A stretch of DNA of 37,718 nucleotides from an uncultured Clostridia bacterium (lineage in GTDB: Bacteria > Bacillota > Clostridia > TANB77 > CAG-508): contig CALXMH010000005.1 of assembly GCA_944389425.1 (NCBI GenBank), forward strand, positions 39,166-76,883, in the 5' to 3' direction. This document shows positions 34,201 through 37,718 of this stretch, in pieces. The translations under genes were made by a program, and so were the position numbers. The stretch's first letter is position 1, and the number at the start of each line of letters is the position of its first letter. Below the pieces are notes generated by a model. The model was not told the origin of the DNA, did no database searches, and saw only the letters and a list, made by a program, of their open reading frames with translations.

Positions 34201-35127
34201 TTGGGAACAAAAATAAAAACAACAATAATAGATTTTTTTAAAAAGCATGGTAAAAAAATAATAATTATATTATTTGTATGGGGAGTAATACTTGCAATAA
34301 ATTATTTTGTTGGAAAAATGGAAGATGTACCAGAAATACAAACAAATTATAAACCACATGAATCTGTAATGGAAAATGGAAATGTACCAACAGATTTGCA
34401 AGACCCTGTTGAACAGCTAATAGGACAATTTGTGGAAAACTGCAACAATAAAGACTATGAAGCTGCATATAATTTATTAACGGAAGATTGCAAAAATAAT
34501 ATATATCCAGATATGGAACTTTTTAAACAATATGTAGATTCCGTATTTCCAAATAAAAAAATATATAATATACAAAATTTTTCTAATAAAGATGAAGTAT
34601 ATATATATACAGTAAATATATTAAATGATATACTGGCATCAGGATTAAATAATGAAAAAGATGAGCAAGTATATAGTGAAAAATATATTGTAAAAAAAGA
34701 AAATGGACAACTAAAACTTTCTATAAGAGAATATGTTGGAAGGCAAAATTTAAGCTATATGTATGAAGATGAATACATGAAAATAAAAATAGAAAGTGTA
34801 GATGTAAAATATGATAACATTGTATATAATTTAAACATTACAAATAAATCTGAAAATTATATAGTATATTCAGATTATTCAGTTGATTATGAAATAGCAT
34901 TAGATACATCAGAAGGATTAAAAAGAAGAGCAGATGAGGTGTTAGAACCAATTATATTAGACAAGCTAGAAACTAAAAACTTTTCTGTAAAATTTACAAT
35001 ATTTTATGATGAAGATACAGTAATTCAAGATATGTTATTTGATTATATAAGAATCTATGAAAGCGATGAAGACTATGAAAATGGGAAGAATCCAATAGAT
35101 GACTTTGCTATAAAAATAAAATTTTAA
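34201..35127 (+). CDS. Bitopic protein with NTF2/VirB8-like domain plus C-terminal beta domain, copy B
   Basis: TTG 34201 is chosen because AAGAGGTG lies just upstream; an ATG at 34120 is inside the previous gene. The 308-residue product has a short basic N-tail, a span (about 19-38), an NTF2-like domain (about 80-180) paralogous to copy A, and an extra C-terminal beta-rich domain (KIKIESVDVKYDNIVYNLNI; FSVKFTIFYDED) that resembles an Ig-like fold. Two tandem domains after one span recall TcpC of Clostridium plasmid conjugation, so this may be the main scaffold and copy A a reduced partner. This is the last gene of the T4SS-like stretch. Confidence 0.6.
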   Translation: MGTKIKTTIIDFFKKHGKKIIIILFVWGVILAINYFVGKMEDVPEIQTNYKPHESVMENGNVPTDLQDPVEQLIGQFVENCNNKDYEAAYNLLTEDCKNNIYPDMELFKQYVDSVFPNKKIYNIQNFSNKDEVYIYTVNILNDILASGLNNEKDEQVYSEKYIVKKENGQLKLSIREYVGRQNLSYMYEDEYMKIKIESVDVKYDNIVYNLNITNKSENYIVYSDYSVDYEIALDTSEGLKRRADEVLEPIILDKLETKNFSVKFTIFYDEDTVIQDMLFDYIRIYESDEDYENGKNPIDDFAIKIKF

Positions 35128-35167
35128 AAAAATTTTATAAAAAATGTATAAATAATAAAAAAGTGGG

Positions 35168-35202
35168 TATTATCTATATGAATAATTAGGAGGTAGATAA
35201 TA
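35168..35202 (+). promoter_or_regulatory. RBS-flanking hairpin before the CAP gene
   Basis: TATTATCTA (35168-35176) pairs perfectly with TAGATAATA (35194-35202). The SD AGGAGGT sits at the loop-stem edge (35188-35194) and the A of the start codon is the last paired base, so translation could be modulated by this fold. Confidence 0.45.
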
Positions 35203-35930
35203 TGAAAAAAAGAATTTTATTTATACTAGTGTTAGCAATAGTTATTTTAGGCGAATTAATGAGTATTAATACATTAGGAATGTTAGAAAGTGTAGAGCCA
35301 GAATTTAAAAATGGACAAGTAGCAGTGGATAGACTAAATTTAAGAAGCGGACCAAGCACAGATTATGGAGTTATAGACATATTAAAAAATGGAGATTACA
35401 TACAAATATATGCAAAATTAAATGATTGGTATATAGTACAAACAGATGAAGATATAGTAGGATGTTTAAATTCAAAATATGTAAAACAAGTAGAGGAAAC
35501 AACAGATGTAGGAGCAGGAGAAGTTACAGAAGAAATAACATCATCTTTAACAGAAGATGAAAAAGAAATATTAGAATTAATAAATAGCGAAAGAACGAAA
35601 AATGGACTAAATCCATTACAAATAGATGATGATTTGCAAAATATTGTTAGAATAAAAGCACAAGACATGATAGATAATAACTATTTTGCACATGAATCTC
35701 CAACATATGGTTCACCATTTGAAATGATGAAATCCAACGGAATAACTTATAAAACAGCAGGAGAAAATATAGCAGGAAATGCAGATAATAAAAAAGCGGT
35801 TGAGGCATGGATGAATTCTGAAAGTCATAGAAATAATATTCTAAACAATAGCTATAATTATACGGGAGTAGCGGTTGTAAGTAGTAGTAAATATGGAAAA
35901 ATCTTTGTACAAATGTTTATAGGTAAATAA
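35202..35930 (+). CDS. Secreted SH3b-CAP/SCP domain protein (YkwD-like)
   Basis: The 242-residue protein has a signal peptide or anchor (about 4-20) and a bacterial SH3 domain (about 36-98, DRLNLRSGPSTDYGVIDIL...WYIVQ) for wall contact. A CAP domain follows (about 120-242): LELINSERTKNGLNPL, DMIDNNYFAHESP, GENIAGN, MNSESHRNNILN. Bacterial CAP proteins of the YkwD type are secreted; their activity is mostly unknown. It has a strong SD, AGGAGGT, and a terminator of its own, so it may not belong to the T4SS transcript even though it follows directly. Confidence 0.9.
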   Translation: MKKRILFILVLAIVILGELMSINTLGMLESVEPEFKNGQVAVDRLNLRSGPSTDYGVIDILKNGDYIQIYAKLNDWYIVQTDEDIVGCLNSKYVKQVEETTDVGAGEVTEEITSSLTEDEKEILELINSERTKNGLNPLQIDDDLQNIVRIKAQDMIDNNYFAHESPTYGSPFEMMKSNGITYKTAGENIAGNADNKKAVEAWMNSESHRNNILNNSYNYTGVAVVSSSKYGKIFVQMFIGK

Positions 35931-35934
35931 TCAT

Positions 35935-35976
35935 AAAACTCACCTAAAAGGAATACTCTTTTAAAGGTGAGTTTTT
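35935..35976 (+). terminator. Terminator whose 3' arm is the RBS of the next gene
   Basis: AAACTCACCT (35936-35945) pairs with AGGTGAGTTT (35965-35974), extended by AAAAG/CTTTT, followed by T's to 35976. ATG of the next gene is 35977 and its only SD, AAGGTGAG (35964-35971), lies in the 3' arm. Confidence 0.8.
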
Positions 35977-37245
35977 ATGCTAAGAAAAATTATAATATTA
36001 TTTTTCATAATACTAAATATTCTTACTTTAATATGTTATGCAGACAATGTAGATTTAGAAATTTTTCCTGCCGAGGAAATTTGGGAAGAAATACAAAATG
36101 TAAATAACCAAATAAATTCAAATCCACCAAAACTAAATTCAAGAGCTGCAATTATATTTGATAGAGAATCTAAAACTGTAATATTTGGTAAAAACATTAA
36201 TGAAAAAAGAGCAATGGCATCTACAACAAAAATAATGACAGCAATAGTTACACTTGAAAAGGGAAACTTAAATGATGTAATAGAAGTTTCAAAAAAAGCA
36301 GCAAACATAGGAGGGTCAAGATTAGGACTAAATACAGGCGATAAAATAAAACTAAAAGATTTACTATATGGATTATTATTACGTTCTGGAAATGATGCTG
36401 CAATTCAAATAGCACTTCATATAGGAGGCAGTGTAGAAGGATTTGCCCAATTGATGAATGATAAAGCAAAAGAGTTAGGACTTGAAAATACTCATTTTGT
36501 TACACCACACGGTTTAGATGACCCAAATCATTACACAACAGCATATGAACTTGCACTTCTTACAGATTATGCATTAAACATAGAAGAATTTGCGAAAATT
36601 GTAAATACAAAGCAAACAACAATATCGATTAATTCAAATCCGGTTACAATAACAAACACTAATGAACTACTTGGAAATTTAGATGGAGTAAATGGAGTAA
36701 AAACCGGATTTACCAACATTGCTGGAAGATGCTTGGTGACATCTGTAAAAAGAAATGATTGGAATATTATAACTATTGTACTAGGAGCTGACACAAAAAA
36801 GTATAGAACGAAAGACAGTATTGAATTAATAGAATATAATTATAAAAATTTTGAAAGAATAAATATAAAAGAAAAAATAGAAGAAGAATTTGAAAACTGG
36901 AAAAACAATAATTTGAATGATTTTGAAATAATAAAAGGAAAACAAAATTCTGTAAATATAGATATAAATTATAGCTATAATTTTGATTTATACCCAATAA
37001 ACAAAGCAGAACTAAGCAACATAAAAATACAAATAGAATGCAGTAAAACACTTGAAGCACCAATTAAAGATAATTATCAAATAGGACAAATACATGTAAT
37101 ACTTTCTGGTAAAGAAATAATGAATATTCCAATAATAACAACAGGAAGCATAGATAAAAAAGGAGTGCTAGATTATTTTGAAGAAATAATAGGAAACTAT
37201 ACAAATATAATAATAAATAACATTAATATACAAGCAGATTTTTAG
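35977..37245 (+). CDS. D-alanyl-D-alanine carboxypeptidase (S11, DacF/PBP5-like)
   Basis: It removes the terminal D-Ala from pentapeptide stems outside the membrane. The 422-residue protein has a signal peptide (about 3-22, ending LICYA) and the three active-site motifs Ser82-Thr-Thr-Lys85, Ser137-Gly-Asn139 and Lys242-Thr-Gly244 (KTGFT). A C-terminal beta-rich domain (about 320-385) resembles the PBP5 stalk, and a hydrophobic end could sit on the membrane. Its SD is inside the preceding terminator, so ribosome loading would compete with hairpin formation. Confidence 0.94.
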   Translation: MLRKIIILFFIILNILTLICYADNVDLEIFPAEEIWEEIQNVNNQINSNPPKLNSRAAIIFDRESKTVIFGKNINEKRAMASTTKIMTAIVTLEKGNLNDVIEVSKKAANIGGSRLGLNTGDKIKLKDLLYGLLLRSGNDAAIQIALHIGGSVEGFAQLMNDKAKELGLENTHFVTPHGLDDPNHYTTAYELALLTDYALNIEEFAKIVNTKQTTISINSNPVTITNTNELLGNLDGVNGVKTGFTNIAGRCLVTSVKRNDWNIITIVLGADTKKYRTKDSIELIEYNYKNFERINIKEKIEEEFENWKNNNLNDFEIIKGKQNSVNIDINYSYNFDLYPINKAELSNIKIQIECSKTLEAPIKDNYQIGQIHVILSGKEIMNIPIITTGSIDKKGVLDYFEEIIGNYTNIIINNINIQADF

Positions 37246-37278
37246 AAATAAGGGATTTTTATTTTTATATAAAAACTA

Positions 37279-37310
37279 TTGACATTTATTACATATTTTG
37301 TTATTATAAT
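37279..37310 (+). promoter_or_regulatory. Promoter of the tRNA genes
   Basis: TTGACA (37279-37284) with TATTAT (37302-37307) at 17 bp, or TATAAT (37305-37310) at 20 bp, 15-18 bases before tRNA-Gly. Confidence 0.65.
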
Positions 37311-37324
37311 AACTGTCAATCAGT

Positions 37325-37400
37325 GCGGGAATAGCTCAGTTGATAGAGCGCTGCCTTGCCAAGGCAGAGGTCGCGGGTTTGAGCCCCGTTTCCCGCTCCA
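37325..37400 (+). tRNA. tRNA-Gly (GCC)
   Basis: Full cloverleaf: acceptor GCGGGAA/TTCCCGC, D stem GCTC/GAGC, anticodon stem CTGCC/GGCAG with normal 7-base loop and anticodon GCC (37358-37360), and T arm GCGGG/CCCGT. CCA is encoded at 37398-37400. It reads GGC and GGT, the latter being one of the two codons entered at the CGG shift sites. The anticodon loop is not enlarged. Confidence 0.97.
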
Positions 37401-37456
37401 AATTTTTATAAAAATTAGTCAATTTAAATTATTAATTAGCATATAATAAAATATAA

Positions 37457-37530
37457 GGCGCCATAGCCAAGGGGTAAGGCACGAGTCTGCAAAACTCTGA
37501 TCCCCGGTTCAAATCCGGGTGGCGCCTCCA
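37457..37530 (+). tRNA. tRNA-Cys (GCA)
   Basis: Cloverleaf with acceptor GGCGCCA/TGGCGCC, anticodon GCA (37489-37491) in loop CTGCAAA, T arm CCCGG/CCGGG and encoded CCA (37528-37530). The outermost anticodon-stem pair is a C-T mismatch. Confidence 0.97.
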
Positions 37531-37569
37531 AATGTAAAATTTAAATTTTTATGAAATTAAAATTGAGAT

Positions 37570-37598
37570 TTGACATATAATAATTAATGTAGTATACT
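37570..37598 (+). promoter_or_regulatory. Promoter of the operon leaving the window
   Basis: TTGACA (37570-37575), 17-bp spacer, TATACT (37593-37598). A perfect palindrome GCTTATAAGC (37606-37615) lies at the expected transcription start and may be an operator. Confidence 0.75.
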
Positions 37599-37615
37599 AT
37601 ATTTAGCTTATAAGC

Positions 37616-37718
37616 AAAGTAATTTAATGTATAACATTTGTAAAATGTAACACTTGAAAAAGACTAACAGGGCAAAAAGGTTAGTCTTTTTCCATTATAA
37701 AAGACTAGGAGGGCAAAT
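37616..37718 (+). promoter_or_regulatory. Structured leader with terminator and competing repeat before an off-window gene
   Basis: GAAAAAGACTAAC and GTTAGTCTTTTTC form a perfect 13-bp terminator-like stem (about 37656-37692). An 18-base near-direct repeat of its 5' side and loop start (37659-37676) recurs at 37700-37717 (16 of 18 identical), where it supplies the SD AGGAGGG. The second copy could pair with the same 3' arm. The start codon lies beyond the window. Confidence 0.6.

Noticed and set aside
21875..35127. Integrative conjugative element
   Set aside because: No integrase, relaxase, coupling protein, replication gene or flanking att repeat is visible, and the locus has the same AT-rich composition as its surroundings.
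37325..37400. tRNA-Gly as a frameshift-suppressor tRNA reading CGGN
   Set aside because: Its anticodon loop has the normal seven bases with GCC; nothing in it suggests four-base decoding.

Overview
The window looks like chromosome of a very AT-rich Gram-positive Clostridia-type bacterium, probably an uncultured gut lineage. It carries a sortase, a division and cell wall (dcw) cluster, a MurE with the DNPR motif of meso-diaminopimelate-adding enzymes, Lgt, a Spo0E-like protein, TrmFO and the YfmF/YfmH peptidase pair. Nearly all genes are on the + strand, with strong Shine-Dalgarno (SD) sites and many hairpin terminators.

Layout: (1) 1-1750, a 5'-truncated sortase, an M15-type peptidase with a peptidoglycan-binding domain, and a divergent XRE regulator. 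(2) 1969-11301, mraZ (with promoter and MraZ-box operator), rsmH, ftsL, a PASTA-containing penicillin-binding protein, murE, mraY, ftsW and murG; murF and murD are absent from the cluster. (3) 11475-21086, a DUF6514-like protein, a prepilin-like glycine-rich protein, topA, trmFO, rpsU, yqeY, yfmF/yfmH, lgt and a Spo0E-like gene. (4) 21101-21616, a reverse-strand secreted protein of visibly higher GC and foreign codon use. (5) 21792-35127, a 13-kb type IV secretion-like locus: four VirB2-like small membrane proteins, a PrgI/VirB3-like protein, an ATPase-less VirB4 N-domain-like membrane protein, a VirB4 ATPase, two VirB6-like polytopic proteins, a large membrane-anchored protein with a degenerate M23-like end, and three bitopic proteins, two sharing an NTF2/VirB8-like domain. 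No relaxase, coupling protein, integrase or att site is visible. (6) 35202-37245, an SH3-CAP protein and a D-Ala-D-Ala carboxypeptidase, then tRNA-Gly(GCC), tRNA-Cys(GCA) and the leader of a following operon.

The most striking observation concerns decoding. Four otherwise intact genes (the PBP, ftsW twice, the glycine-rich prepilin-like gene, and the second VirB6-like gene) can be read to their expected ends only if the ribosome moves +1 at one particular codon. In all five places that codon is an in-frame CGG followed by A or T: the C is skipped and GGA or GGT (Gly) is read. By eye I find no other in-frame CGG in the AT-rich genes, although CGT, CGC and CGA are all used as Arg. The only CGG that reads as ordinary Arg is in the foreign-looking gene at 21101-21616. 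This is the pattern expected if CGG has lost its tRNA-Arg and acts as an obligate +1 shift site (or CGGW is a four-base codon). A systematic sequencing artefact is the main alternative.

The genes converge on the cell envelope: lipid II synthesis (murE, mraY, murG), septal synthesis (ftsL, PBP, ftsW), wall trimming (M15, S11), surface anchoring (sortase), lipoprotein maturation (lgt) and a transenvelope secretion-type machine.
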